Source of the DNA: Bacteriovoracaceae bacterium UBA6200
GTDB lineage: Bacteria; Bdellovibrionota; Bacteriovoracia; Bacteriovoracales; Bacteriovoracaceae
Length of the DNA stretch: 64,000 bases
Direction of reading: 5' to 3'
Assembly (NCBI GenBank): GCA_002422605.1
Contig: DISW01000003.1
Location: 1-64,000 of the forward strand
The number at the start of each line of letters is the position of its first letter. Positions within the stretch are counted from its first letter, which is position 1. Both the position numbers and the translations under genes were made by a program. The notes below the pieces were generated by a model that worked only from the letters and a program-made list of their open reading frames with translations, was not told where the DNA came from and did no database searches. Shown here piece by piece: positions 33,170 through 42,607 of this stretch.

Positions 33170-34219
33170 TTAATCTGTGAGGCACTCCGGGCCAACAAGA
33201 TACTTACCATCTAACCAATCTAACACTTCTCGGGCACCAGCATCTGGGAATAGGCTTAATTGTTTGATCCACTGACTTTTTTGATCTGATTCAAAGTGAT
33301 CTAAACCTTCATTTAAAAAGGCTTCCTGGTGCTTCATTATAAAATCCCTAAATTCAGGGGAGCACAATTGACCAAGAGCTTCTTCAAAAGCCTTAGATGG
33401 TTCTTGCTTATTTTTTAAGACAAAGAGTGAAGCCAGAAAAAGGATCTTAGAAAGTTCAGGCTGATTCATGAGATTAAAGGCCGTAGCTTCTGTATCCTGC
33501 AAGAAATCATGATCTCTACCGGTAAAAGGCTTGAGTTTCAAAAATTTACAATTTCGAGGGCCATCATTAGCAAAGATATTTTCCCAAATAAACGGCTTAC
33601 GTTTTAATAATTGGGTCACTTCACTTAAGTGTTGATGATCAATTTCAGGTGAAATCACTTTAGGCCCAGTCCATGCGATGGCAATATTATCAGGAATACC
33701 TTCAGCTATATCCTCCAAATAATTTGAAGGTCTTTGACCAAAAACTTTATCTAAAATGGGGTCTGGAGTATAAAAGGAGGGACAAAAAATAATTTTCCCT
33801 TTAAAGGCTTTTTTAACTACTTTCAATACAGCAATTTGTGTCGCTGCTAAATTTTCAGTCACCGGCATATCATCAAAAAAGAGACCCAAGATATCAAGGC
33901 CAAGTTCCTGTAGTTTCCCAACTTTATCTTCCAACATTTCGAAATCTGATAGGGTTAGAATTTTGCCCAGTCCCATTGGGCTAATACCGACACCAAATTC
34001 GATTCCAGCTTGATGGAAGTGGTCACATAGATTTTTAAGTTTCGCGGTGAACGAAGTGTTCCATGTATCGCGCCATCCCTTCCGCAAATGTTGGTCACGT
34101 TTAGGAGCATAGATATAGAAATCTCCACCGACCTGAGACAGAAAATGACTATAACTTTTACGTTGAGCTTCCGGCCATTCGGGACCAAAAAAGCCTTCAA
34201 CAATTCCGATTGAACGCAT
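33170..34219 (-). CDS. GH84-like beta-N-acetylglucosaminidase domain protein
   Basis: The 349-residue protein (from MRSIGIVEGFFG) matches the catalytic barrel of NAGidase/GH84 (PF07555-type): GIVEGFFGPEW at the start, YIYAPKRDQHLRKGWRDTW, and the paired catalytic aspartates in LGLFFDDMP. Members are protein O-GlcNAcases or hyaluronidases acting by substrate-assisted catalysis. There is no signal peptide from this start, so the enzyme would be cytosolic unless an upstream start at 34237 or 34312 is used. The 34312 start would overlap the divergent porin gene. It follows the porin promoter region and precedes thpR on the same strand. Confidence 0.82.
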   Translation of the reverse strand: MRSIGIVEGFFGPEWPEAQRKSYSHFLSQVGGDFYIYAPKRDQHLRKGWRDTWNTSFTAKLKNLCDHFHQAGIEFGVGISPMGLGKILTLSDFEMLEDKVGKLQELGLDILGLFFDDMPVTENLAATQIAVLKVVKKAFKGKIIFCPSFYTPDPILDKVFGQRPSNYLEDIAEGIPDNIAIAWTGPKVISPEIDHQHLSEVTQLLKRKPFIWENIFANDGPRNCKFLKLKPFTGRDHDFLQDTEATAFNLMNQPELSKILFLASLFVLKNKQEPSKAFEEALGQLCSPEFRDFIMKHQEAFLNEGLDHFESDQKSQWIKQLSLFPDAGAREVLDWLDGKYLVGPECLTD

Positions 34220-34300
34220 AACTCTAAAATAACCCATCTCTTTTGGACATGAAAGGAATTTAAATTTAAGATGATTTCTCTTTGTTAAGAAGGAAGGTTT

Positions 34301-35494
34301 ATGTTGAAGCAACTTCGTTTATTCTTATGTCTGTTTTTATCACTTAATGCCTTTGCCCAGGATCAGGCAACACCAGAAGAAGTGTATAATTATTTTAAAG
34401 ATGGACTTGTTTTTGAACACGCTGAAGCTAACTTTCTCGCTAAAGTAAGCTTTAGGATCCAAAGTAGATTTACTTATGAATCCGAAGATTCAGAAAAGTA
34501 CTCTCCCGATCTCTTGAATTTTGAAGTTCGACGTACCCGTTTAAAACTTGAGGGGAACATTCTTGATCCTCGATTACTTTATAAGTTTCAGTTTTCATTC
34601 ACACGTGGTGATTTTGATTATGATCGTACAGATTATCCAAATGTTCTAAGAGATGCAGCCGTGGGCTGGAAACTTTCTGATGCAACAACATTTTGGTATG
34701 GGCAAACAAAACTTCCAGGCAATAGACAAAGAGTTACATCATCCGGAAGCCAGCAGTTTGTTGATCGTTCTCTACTTAATTCAACTTTTAATATTGATCG
34801 GGATCTTGGATTTCAACTTTACCACCGCATGGGATCGGCCCGTCCATTCTGGGTAAAGTTCGCCATTTCCAACGGGGAAGGTAGGGCCACTAATAATACA
34901 GATGATGGACTTGCCTACACAGCAAGAGTTGAATGGCTTCCATTAGGCAATTTCGAGGACGGCGGAGATTACTTTGAAGGAGATCTGGCACGGGAAACCG
35001 AACCCAAAATTTCAGTTGGAGCCGTTTACTCCACCAACAAAAAAACAACTCGCCCCGGAGGCCAATTAGGACGACAGTACGAGACTGAAGACTTATACCG
35101 GGATATTGATACCTATTTTGCAGACTTACTTTTTAAGTATCGCGGTTTTTCATGGTCTACAGAATATGCTCGCAGATGGACCAATGGGGCCGTCTTCAGT
35201 GATGGAGCAGAAACAGTAGCGATTTATAAAGGCCAAGCCGTGAACACTCAAGCAGGTTATTTGTTTGAAAACAATATAGAGACGGCCCTTCGCTTTACTA
35301 AACTTTGGGCAGAGACAGAAGCTCTTCCAGGAGTGAATGATCAGAATCAATATACGATGGCGGTAAGTAAGTACATCAATGAGCACAAGATCAAAGTTCA
35401 ATCGGATTTAACTTATTCGGAAGATCTAAACCGTTTAAGTGACCTTTATGACGGTCAATGGATCTTCCGAATGCAGCTTGAAATAGGAATTTAA
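34301..35494 (+). CDS. Phosphate-selective-type (OprP/OprO) porin
   Basis: The 397-residue protein has a signal peptide (residues 1-19, ending NAFA) and a barrel sequence with the OprP/OprO pattern: a FEVRRTRLKLEGNI block, FQFSFTRGDFD and WYGQTKLPGNRQ, which appear in the family's first strands. Its final residues (WIFRMQLEIGI) suit an outer-membrane insertion strand. It would form an anion channel, perhaps for phosphate or polyphosphate. Its 3' end overlaps the convergent gene by four bases. Confidence 0.85.
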   Translation: MLKQLRLFLCLFLSLNAFAQDQATPEEVYNYFKDGLVFEHAEANFLAKVSFRIQSRFTYESEDSEKYSPDLLNFEVRRTRLKLEGNILDPRLLYKFQFSFTRGDFDYDRTDYPNVLRDAAVGWKLSDATTFWYGQTKLPGNRQRVTSSGSQQFVDRSLLNSTFNIDRDLGFQLYHRMGSARPFWVKFAISNGEGRATNNTDDGLAYTARVEWLPLGNFEDGGDYFEGDLARETEPKISVGAVYSTNKKTTRPGGQLGRQYETEDLYRDIDTYFADLLFKYRGFSWSTEYARRWTNGAVFSDGAETVAIYKGQAVNTQAGYLFENNIETALRFTKLWAETEALPGVNDQNQYTMAVSKYINEHKIKVQSDLTYSEDLNRLSDLYDGQWIFRMQLEIGI

Positions 35495-36261
35495 ATTTCT
35501 GGCAAATACTCCGGTCCACATTTTTCAGAGATGACTGTGTATGCTTCCTCATCAGTAACATACTTAAATTTAGGGAAACCTTCCTGAGTCCAAAATAGAG
35601 GTGCAGGAAGGATACAAGGCTTAAGCCCACTTTTAAGAATCTCAACTTTTTTAGTTAAACGCGGATCTGCTCCCCAGGCATCTGAACGGATAATAATGCC
35701 TTTACCAGAATAACCAATCTGAGCATGCTTTCTTTCTGAACGAACGGGATTCATATCCAGTGGTTTCTCAGTCAATACTCCGCCATCGAACGTTTTATAT
35801 TTTTTAAAAAAGGTAACTTCTTCACCCGTTGTCAGTGTAACCTCTAATGTTTCAGATCTTTCTTCTACATGGAATTGATTCTGACGAGGTAAGAAGAAAA
35901 GAATCGTTTCAGCAAAATCAGAAACGTATCCGGAACCTATGTAATCTGTAATCCAGATATAGGTGTCTCTTCTCGCGCGATCGTCATTATAAAAAGAAAA
36001 ATCACGAAAGGGGTGCTCAATTTGCTCGGGAGTAGTTGTGACAATATCATTAGGACCATGGTTAACGATGGAAAAACCACGATAATATAAGTTCTCTGCT
36101 CTATCGGCTCCAAACTGACTTTGATAATGAAGCGAATCCCGATTGTGGGCCATGATATAATAATATTTATCAATGCGAGGGACATCTCTCTCAAATGGCA
36201 CGATTGTTGCGGCCCATACACTAGAAGCGATCAGAGGCAGAGTAAGTAAATATTTAAGCAT
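35491..36261 (-). CDS. Secreted protein, unknown function
   Basis: The 256-residue product has a signal peptide (ending SSVWA). The mature sequence is aromatic-rich and includes a YYYIMAHNRDSLHY segment, an RARRDTYIWITDYIG segment and two cysteines near the C-terminus (CILPAP and CGPEYL). No family recognised. The gene is convergent with the porin gene and the two stop codons overlap. Confidence 0.6.
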   Translation of the reverse strand: MLKYLLTLPLIASSVWAATIVPFERDVPRIDKYYYIMAHNRDSLHYQSQFGADRAENLYYRGFSIVNHGPNDIVTTTPEQIEHPFRDFSFYNDDRARRDTYIWITDYIGSGYVSDFAETILFFLPRQNQFHVEERSETLEVTLTTGEEVTFFKKYKTFDGGVLTEKPLDMNPVRSERKHAQIGYSGKGIIIRSDAWGADPRLTKKVEILKSGLKPCILPAPLFWTQEGFPKFKYVTDEEAYTVISEKCGPEYLPEI

Positions 36262-36358
36262 AGAGGTCTCCTGTTCCTTACAGGCTAACCGGAGAGCCCA
36301 TTTGGATCAATCGCTCGTCTATGACAATTTCTTGCATATTAAGTAAATAGATCGGGGA

Positions 36359-36577
36359 TTATTCGTAATCCAGGTCTTCAGCATCGGGTAAAATTTCCGA
36401 CCATTCTTCTTCTGTCTCATCCAAATCATTGCCTGAAGCTATTTTACCGTCTAATCGTTTAGTAGAATCGTCAGGATAATCCTCTAAGTTATTTCCGGAA
36501 TAATCATCGTTCCCCAAGTAGTGAGTCACATTTTCTCCATCATGGTAGGGAATGCTCTCTCTCGGCTGGTTTTCCAT
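36359..36577 (-). CDS. Small acidic protein, unknown
   Basis: The 72-residue protein has no signal peptide and is very acidic, with D/E clusters towards the end (EEWSEILPDAEDLDYE). A ribosome-binding site (AAGGAGG, minus strand) precedes the ATG at 36577. It is divergent from the HutD-like gene. No family recognised. Confidence 0.55.
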   Translation of the reverse strand: MENQPRESIPYHDGENVTHYLGNDDYSGNNLEDYPDDSTKRLDGKIASGNDLDETEEEWSEILPDAEDLDYE

Positions 36578-36629
36578 AATGCCTCCTTGTAGATAAAATA
36601 AGGTGCAGAATGCATGCCAAGGAAATCAA

Positions 36630-37145
36630 GTGAAAAACTATAGCAAAGAAGATTATCGTCAAATGCTTTGGAAGAATGGCGGAGGAACAACAACCGAACT
36701 TTATCGCTTTCCCGTAGCGAACGAATTTTTCTTTCGACTCTCTTGTGCTGAGGTGAAGGGAAATGGGCCCTTTTCACTCTATCATGGATACGACCGTTAC
36801 CTGATGGTTACATCTGGAGAAGGATGTATTTTAAAGAATAAGGAACCTGTTGTTTTAAAAGAAGGTGATTCTCCATTCTTCTTTTCAGGGGAAGATTCTA
36901 TTTTTTGTGAACTTATTCAAGGGCCGATAAAAGATTTCAATGTCATGTTTAATCGAAACTGGGCAGATGTAGCAATACAAGTTTTCAGACAAGTTAATGG
37001 CGAAATAGAACTTCATTGTACGACTGATCAATTATTCGCTTATAACGTTGATGATGAAACATTATTAGAATTGGAAAACCAGGAAATCGTTACCCTTTAT
37101 TCAAACTATCTCATTGTTGTCGAAGTCAGAAAAAAGGCCGGATAA
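36630..37145 (+). CDS. HutD-family cupin-like protein
   Basis: From a GTG at 36630, preceded by AAGGA, the protein has 171 residues. It shows the HutD blocks: LWKNGGGTTTELYRFP, FRLSCAEVKGNGPFSLYHGYDRYL and a later FNVMFNRNW. In other bacteria hutD lies with histidine-utilisation genes, and none are nearby. HutD is a bicupin that may act as a governor of histidine catabolism, so its role here is uncertain. A longer GTG start at 36603 lacks the ribosome-binding site. Confidence 0.85.
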   Translation: MKNYSKEDYRQMLWKNGGGTTTELYRFPVANEFFFRLSCAEVKGNGPFSLYHGYDRYLMVTSGEGCILKNKEPVVLKEGDSPFFFSGEDSIFCELIQGPIKDFNVMFNRNWADVAIQVFRQVNGEIELHCTTDQLFAYNVDDETLLELENQEIVTLYSNYLIVVEVRKKAG

Positions 37146-37157
37146 ACCGGCCAGTGA

Positions 37158-37958
37158 TTATTTAACTTTTATATATACATAAGGTTGATTAACCTTGATG
37201 TTTTCGTTTTCCATCTTTTTCAGCTCTTCAAAGACTTTACCAGTCACATTTAGAATACTGAATCTCACCTCTTGAATCTTGAGAGTTACTAAGCCAGTGC
37301 TGGCATTATAAGCCATAGTCCCTGAACTTTTAACTTTGCCGGAAACATCTGCCTTAACATTAGCAGAAAGAGCATAATTTCCATTTGTAATTTTAAGATC
37401 AAGAGCACTTATACCAACGGCCCCTTGAACTGCTTTATCAACCAGGGCATTCATGAGAACTTCCGCAGAATTCTGTGAAGAGAACTGAGATGATTTAAAG
37501 ACCATACTCTTAAAACATCCGCTGATAATCTCATCCATCACTTCACTCATAGTCGAGTTCCTTGCGCAATCAAGGGTGACACCACTCAAGCTGATAGAAT
37601 CCGAATAAGAGTTGAAGCTTGCTGAAGATAAGCTCATTTTTAATTGTTTTGAGAAGTCGAGATTAAAACCGTTAATATTCATTGTGTCCGCTTCCGTCAT
37701 GATAGAAGGAGCATTCTCCAGAACGAATTCCTCATTCTCGGCTCCTGAAACATTCAAGACAAAATCAGTTGCTACTTTTTGGACACTGACCGAAAGCTTT
37801 TGATCAATCAAAGAACTTCGACCGAAAGAAGCGGCCGTCCCTGATCCATGGGGATTCTTATAGGTAAAATTAAAGTCTTTCACACTTACATTCGTTGCCA
37901 CCGGAGCTGCCAGCGCAAAATCGGCCATAAGGATGAAACCAAATAATAGTTTTTTCAT
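37158..37958 (-). CDS. Secreted protein, unknown function
   Basis: The 266-residue product has a clear signal peptide (MKKLLFGFILMADFALA). The mature part alternates short beta strands rich in serine, asparagine and alanine (MSLSSASFNSYSDSISLSGVTL) and contains two cysteines that could form a disulfide. It could be a periplasmic beta-rich protein, possibly related to intermembrane lipid or LPS-binding folds, but nothing specific is recognised. Confidence 0.55.
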   Translation of the reverse strand: MKKLLFGFILMADFALAAPVATNVSVKDFNFTYKNPHGSGTAASFGRSSLIDQKLSVSVQKVATDFVLNVSGAENEEFVLENAPSIMTEADTMNINGFNLDFSKQLKMSLSSASFNSYSDSISLSGVTLDCARNSTMSEVMDEIISGCFKSMVFKSSQFSSQNSAEVLMNALVDKAVQGAVGISALDLKITNGNYALSANVKADVSGKVKSSGTMAYNASTGLVTLKIQEVRFSILNVTGKVFEELKKMENENIKVNQPYVYIKVK

Positions 37959-38138
37959 AATGTGTTCCTTTCAGTTCGTTTTTAAGCTTTTCGGAATAAG
38001 AACGAGCCTTTGAAGGAAACCGACAGAGACAGATCTAAATGGGAAAAAAGCGCCACTAAGCGATTAAAACAGTGGGGAATACTCGTGGCCTTAAAGTTGC
38101 ACTCTTATCCGGCAGGAAGTTAAGCCAAGGAGGCAATT

Positions 38139-38402
38139 ATGCTTTGGACATTAATCGTAGGTCTTATCGTTGGGGCCATTGCCAAATTTTTAATGCCGGG
38201 TCGAGATCCGGGTGGGTGGATCATTACAATGGTTCTAGGGGTAGCTGGTGCTTTTGTAGCTAACTTTATCGGAAGTTCCTTAGGATGGTACGATCAAGGA
38301 GAAGCAGCAGGTTTAGTGGCTTCAGTCATCGGTGCCATTATCCTTCTTGCTATTTATCGGGCCATTATTGGCAGGAATCAAATTCCTCATCGAGGGGTGT
38401 GA
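38139..38402 (+). CDS. GlsB/YeaQ/YmgE-family membrane protein
   Basis: The 87-residue protein has three membrane helices and the family signatures: AKFLMPGRDPGGWI, LGVAGAFVANFIG and ASVIGAIILLAIYR. Often called transglycosylase-associated protein, it is a stress-linked inner-membrane protein of unknown action. A strong ribosome-binding site (AAGGAGG) precedes the ATG. Its 3' end overlaps the convergent helicase gene by 16 bases. Confidence 0.92.
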   Translation: MLWTLIVGLIVGAIAKFLMPGRDPGGWIITMVLGVAGAFVANFIGSSLGWYDQGEAAGLVASVIGAIILLAIYRAIIGRNQIPHRGV

Positions 38403-40774
38403 TTATCCCAGAATGCATGGATATCGCTTAATATGCTTCGCGATACCAGCTCTCGGGATGATTGGTTGAACCAATCAACAGGTAAGGATTGTTCGTAACT
38501 TTTTTCCAGGAATCGGTCATCCATCAAAACGATAATTCCCTTATCGTTCTCTGATCGGATGACTCTTCCTGCGGCCTGTACCGCCCGCGCCATGGCAGGA
38601 TAGGTATAAGCATAGTCACGCCCCTGCTGATAATATGATTCGTAATACTCTTTCATTTTTTCCCGTTCAAAATCAAAGCCCGGTAAAGGCGGACCCACCA
38701 CAAAAGCCCCTATAACCATTTCCCCTGCGTAATCGACTCCTTCAGAGAAGACACCGCCCTGGACAGCAAAGAGGATCATGGGTGAAGACTGACTCTTAAG
38801 GAGCTCTAATGCAGTCTCCACATCCTGATTGGACATAAATCTTCTTTGCTTCAGGACTTTGACCCCTGAAGGGACTTGAAACAAGGAAAGTACTTTTTCC
38901 ATAAAATCGAAGCTTGGAAAAAACGCCAGGTAGTTTCCTGACTTGAGCTTAATGATCCGCTCAATTGTCTCCGCTATCTTGGAATAATTTTGATTCCTGA
39001 CTGAAAACTTGGTTGAGATTTGCGGAATGATCAAAACTTTGCGATTTTTAGAGTCAAAGGGTGATTGGAATTCTTCCATCAAAAGCTTATCGTCCATAAG
39101 TCCTGAGAGCTTTGCGTAGTAATCAAAAGGCTTCAAAGTGGCTGAGAAGGCCACCACATTCCTGAAAAAGTCATAACGTTCTTTAATGAGTCTCGAAGCA
39201 TCGCAACATGTAATTTTAATCGTGTGATCACGGCCGTCGTTTTGACCGGTGATAAAAAACTCTTCTTCATCAAAAGAAAGATTTGCCAGTACTTCCGTGA
39301 ACTCTCCCCAATAGAAGGTGAGTTTTAAAACCACATCCCGGGCCTTTATCTCTACATCTGAATCCAGATATGAAGAGAGAAATGATTTCACTTCTTCATT
39401 TACAGCAATAAAACTTTCAACTTCAGGATAAAGCTTACTGGTTGTCTTTTCCTTCGGGGTCATCGTTTTCAGTGTAAATAGACATAGATCCAGAAGTCTT
39501 AAACTCTCCCCTTTGAACTTCTTTGGTAATTTCTCAAGATCAACACGAAGAGACTCGAGATAATAAGAGGACAGGACGGGTGAGAAGTTACCCATCGTCC
39601 TGGCAGGAAGATTGTGAGCTTCATCAATAACAAGATTAGGCTTTCCTTCCTGCTCAAATCCGGTCGAGCTGATCTTGCCTAAGATTCCATCGTGTCCAAA
39701 GACATAATTATAGTCACAGATAACCGTGTCGGCTTCCACGAGTGCTTCTAATTGAAGTTCAAAAGGACATACTTCGTACTTGCTTCCCAGGTTCTTAATC
39801 ACTCTGGAGGTGAGCTTCTTTTTCTTTAAAAGTTCATTCTTTAAACCATGAGTGGTCAATTTATCGTAATAATTTTTGGCATACTCGCAGTATTCTGGAT
39901 TACAAACCGGCTCGGCCTTCATGCACATTTTAGATTTGGCAGTGATCGTTAAAGATTTGGTTGAGCAGCCCTTATGCTGTAGTTTCTCTACCGCTTCTTC
40001 TGCAACTGCTTGCTGACTATTTTTAGGGGTGAGATAAATCACCCGTTGCCCGCGGGCAAGAGCTTCTTTAAGTGAGGGATAAAGCACGCCGATAGTTTTC
40101 CCTAAACCGGTCGGAGCCTGAAGCATCATTCTTTTACCATCCCCCATCCCCTTCTCAATGAATGATATGAGTTCCAACTGCCCGCTTCTGGGTTTAGGAA
40201 ACGGAAAGGGCATATTCTGAGCAAGTTTGGTTCTTCTTAAAAACCGTTTCTCGGCATTCTTCGCTTCAAGCACTAATTCATCCAGCCGTCTGGCAAGCCA
40301 TGTCTCATATTCCTCAAGGTTCCAATAGATATCCACATCGAGGCTTTCTTCCCTTCGGGAAGAAATGAAATGAAAATTTAAGCGCGGCTTTTGACCATGA
40401 TTGAGCCAGTAAATGTAGCCATAAGTGAGAAGCTGTAAAAAATAAGGATGCTTCTCTCTCCGGTCCTTAACTTTATTTGAAAGATCAAAAATATTAAAAC
40501 TCGATTTGATCTCTTCAATCTGTGGTTTATCTCCAGGGATGAATCCATCCACTCGTCCCTGAATTTCAAAACAATACCCTTCTTTCTCAAAGGACCAGGC
40601 AAGGTTCATTTCAGATTGATAGTCCGGAATGAGTTCTTTTCGGTGAGCTTGAACCCTCTGATGGAGTTCCATTCCTTTCTGAAGAGAGGTGGCAACCGAT
40701 GAGGAAGGTTCAATACTCCCGCATCGAGGTGACGGCATGGCAAAATTCTGGACAGATATTTTAATAATTTTCAT
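38387..40774 (-). CDS. DinG/XPD-type helicase with N-terminal nuclease-like domain
   Basis: The 795-residue protein has an N-terminal PD-(D/E)xK-like region (EIQGRVDGFIPGDKPQIEEIKS, about residues 73-94), then helicase domains: Walker A APTGLGKT, four cysteines in the order C, CNPEYC, CPFE that should hold the Fe-S cluster, DEAH in VIDEAHNLP, and motif VI QAAGRVIRSENDKG. It is a Cas4/RecB-like nuclease fused to an XPD/DinG-type 5'-3' helicase, acting in DNA repair or processing. It is overlapped by four bases with the upstream MBL exonuclease gene, which implies one functional unit. Confidence 0.88.
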   Translation of the reverse strand: MKIIKISVQNFAMPSPRCGSIEPSSSVATSLQKGMELHQRVQAHRKELIPDYQSEMNLAWSFEKEGYCFEIQGRVDGFIPGDKPQIEEIKSSFNIFDLSNKVKDRREKHPYFLQLLTYGYIYWLNHGQKPRLNFHFISSRREESLDVDIYWNLEEYETWLARRLDELVLEAKNAEKRFLRRTKLAQNMPFPFPKPRSGQLELISFIEKGMGDGKRMMLQAPTGLGKTIGVLYPSLKEALARGQRVIYLTPKNSQQAVAEEAVEKLQHKGCSTKSLTITAKSKMCMKAEPVCNPEYCEYAKNYYDKLTTHGLKNELLKKKKLTSRVIKNLGSKYEVCPFELQLEALVEADTVICDYNYVFGHDGILGKISSTGFEQEGKPNLVIDEAHNLPARTMGNFSPVLSSYYLESLRVDLEKLPKKFKGESLRLLDLCLFTLKTMTPKEKTTSKLYPEVESFIAVNEEVKSFLSSYLDSDVEIKARDVVLKLTFYWGEFTEVLANLSFDEEEFFITGQNDGRDHTIKITCCDASRLIKERYDFFRNVVAFSATLKPFDYYAKLSGLMDDKLLMEEFQSPFDSKNRKVLIIPQISTKFSVRNQNYSKIAETIERIIKLKSGNYLAFFPSFDFMEKVLSLFQVPSGVKVLKQRRFMSNQDVETALELLKSQSSPMILFAVQGGVFSEGVDYAGEMVIGAFVVGPPLPGFDFEREKMKEYYESYYQQGRDYAYTYPAMARAVQAAGRVIRSENDKGIIVLMDDRFLEKSYEQSLPVDWFNQSSRELVSRSILSDIHAFWDNHTPR

Positions 40775-41808
40775 ATCAAGACCAGATTCTCTCCGGGCTT
40801 AGGAAGATAATTTTCTATATTCAAGTGATCAATCGGATAGGCCTCAAGACCTTGCTTTTTTAAATGACGAACAAGGGCCCCATTTCGATGTTGAACGAAA
40901 ACTTTCCTGGCCCCGCTCTCTTTGATGGTTTGATTAAGATCATTCCAATCAGCGTGATCTGACATGACAAATCCCCGGTCGTAACGGTTCCAGTTTGAGT
41001 TCTGCATCCATCCTGAAGCAAAAGCTGTCTGGTAAGTGCCGGCCAGATGTATCCAGTTCTCAGTCAAAATGGAAGGAGGCGCCAGTAGCAATTCCCCTTC
41101 TAGTTTTTGATCAAGAATAAGTTCCTTAATTTTCTCACCTAAGACTTTAGTTCGGGCCATATCGCGGTTTTGCCTACGGTAACATTCCGTGAGTTCCTGT
41201 ATCGTTGAGTGAATAAGAACTGGTTTATGCGCAAAAGGAGAGAGTTCTGCCAGAATTCTTTGGGCCTTACCGAGAGAATATCCAAAGAGAATCGAATTCA
41301 CTCCCTTCTTTTCATTTTCACACCACCACTCATGAATCATGGCGCCGTGATTCAGATTTTTAGTCCAGACAAACTTAGGCGTACCAAAAGTTGCTTCGGT
41401 AATGAAGGTGTCACAGAGAACATTTTCAAACGGATCACAACTTGGATCATGATCCCGTTTATAGTCCCCCGAGGCAACCCATACTTCTCCATCATGCTCT
41501 ACTCTTACCTGGGCCGAACCTAGGATGTGTCCTGCGGAGTGAAGACTCACTTTCACTTTCCCAAAATAAAAGACTTCACCGTACTTGTAACTCTCAACCT
41601 GAATCTTATTTCCTAAGCGGGTTTTCAAAAGCTCAACACCGCTATCGACGCTGATGTATTTTTTACTGCCACGACGGGCATGATCAGAATGAGCATGAGT
41701 AATGATGGCAACATCGACAGCACGGTGTGGATCTATGTAGAAGTCACCAGCTGCGCAATATAAGCCTTTATTAGTCCAGGTTATCAGAGGGAGATTATTC
41801 ATTGGCAT
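40771..41808 (-). CDS. MBL-fold DNA exonuclease (ligase-associated type)
   Basis: From MPMNNLP the protein has about 345 residues. The metallo-beta-lactamase signature is HAHSDHARRG, followed by HSAGHILGSAQV and ASGDYKRDHDP, and a C-terminal FVMSDHADW block of the CPSF/Snm1 type. This matches the ligase-associated exonucleases that normally sit with an Lhr-type helicase and an ATP-dependent DNA ligase. Neither is present. Its partner is the nuclease-helicase that overlaps its stop by four bases. A GTG at 41859 gives a longer N-terminus and cannot be excluded. Confidence 0.85.
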   Translation of the reverse strand: MPMNNLPLITWTNKGLYCAAGDFYIDPHRAVDVAIITHAHSDHARRGSKKYISVDSGVELLKTRLGNKIQVESYKYGEVFYFGKVKVSLHSAGHILGSAQVRVEHDGEVWVASGDYKRDHDPSCDPFENVLCDTFITEATFGTPKFVWTKNLNHGAMIHEWWCENEKKGVNSILFGYSLGKAQRILAELSPFAHKPVLIHSTIQELTECYRRQNRDMARTKVLGEKIKELILDQKLEGELLLAPPSILTENWIHLAGTYQTAFASGWMQNSNWNRYDRGFVMSDHADWNDLNQTIKESGARKVFVQHRNGALVRHLKKQGLEAYPIDHLNIENYLPKPGENLVLI

Positions 41809-41987
41809 AGGCGGATTTTTACACAAGGTGAAATGAAACTCAAGGAACCTTATGGTCACTTTCCCTTTAGAATATTTTTAGTGTTCTTTCGTTTTAGGAT
41901 GATGTTATTTAAGGGCAGTCGTAGTCGAGTATCTTGTGTAATTTTGCCCAAGTCCTCTTTACGTCTACCATGCCTTAAGGAGGTTTT

Positions 41988-42311
41988 ATGGGTAAAAAAA
42001 TTTATGTCGGTAATCTTCCCTTCACGGCCACCAGCGAATCACTCTCAGAAGTTTTCGCACCCTTTGGAACAGTTGGATCATCTAAAATCATTACAGATAG
42101 AGACACTGGTCGTTCAAAAGGTTTTGGCTTTGTAGAGATGGCAGATGCTGCTGCCGCTGATACCGCCATTGCACAACTTCATGGTTCAGACTTAGGAGGC
42201 CGCTCATTAACTGTAAATGAGGCCCGTCCTATGGAAAAACGTGAGGGTGGTGGCTTCGGTGGAAACCGTCCCGGTGCCCGGGATTCCCGTCAATCAAATG
42301 ATAGATGGTAA
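41988..42311 (+). CDS. RRM RNA-binding protein, copy 1
   Basis: The 107-residue protein is a single RRM with RNP2 (IYVGNLPF, 5-12) and RNP1 (SKGFGFVE, 43-50), then a short glycine/arginine-rich tail. It is a close tandem paralogue of the gene at 42608. Both starts share an almost identical leader (CCTTAAGGAGG followed by four or five T, then ATGGGTAA). Such proteins bind single-stranded RNA, often in cold or stress response. Confidence 0.93.
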   Translation: MGKKIYVGNLPFTATSESLSEVFAPFGTVGSSKIITDRDTGRSKGFGFVEMADAAAADTAIAQLHGSDLGGRSLTVNEARPMEKREGGGFGGNRPGARDSRQSNDRW

Positions 42312-42341
42312 TTTTTACTCTAATTATAAAATGAACAAAAT

Positions 42342-42368
42342 GCCCTCCTTTTGGAGGGCTTCTTATTT
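42342..42368 (+). terminator. Intrinsic terminator after RRM copy 1
   Basis: GCCCTCC (42342-42348) pairs with GGAGGGC (42353-42359) across a TTTT loop, followed by a T-rich tail. It separates the two RRM genes, so copy 2 has its own promoter and a leader of up to 240 bases. That leader contains a GGAAATA/TATTTCC hairpin around 42504-42525. Confidence 0.75.
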
Positions 42369-42607
42369 CTAAATGACCAACATATTGGATTCAATGACAT
42401 TTTGCGCTGTTTCTCAAGAATGCCTTTCCAAGCCCTTTCGCAGGTTTCCTTAAAAATTCCTTTAAATTTTATAACCCCCTAAAATTGTGCTATGCTTAGG
42501 CGAGGAAATAGTGCTAATTATTTCCTAATTACTTGTCGCTGTAAGTGTTCTTCGAGCTGTTGCTCATGATCCTCTGAAAGCGCGTCCCTGGCCTTAAGGA
42601 GGTTTTT

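Noticed and set aside
38072..38263. A plus-strand frame overlapping the GlsB-like gene
   Set aside because: It is out of frame with the real membrane protein and has no independent support.
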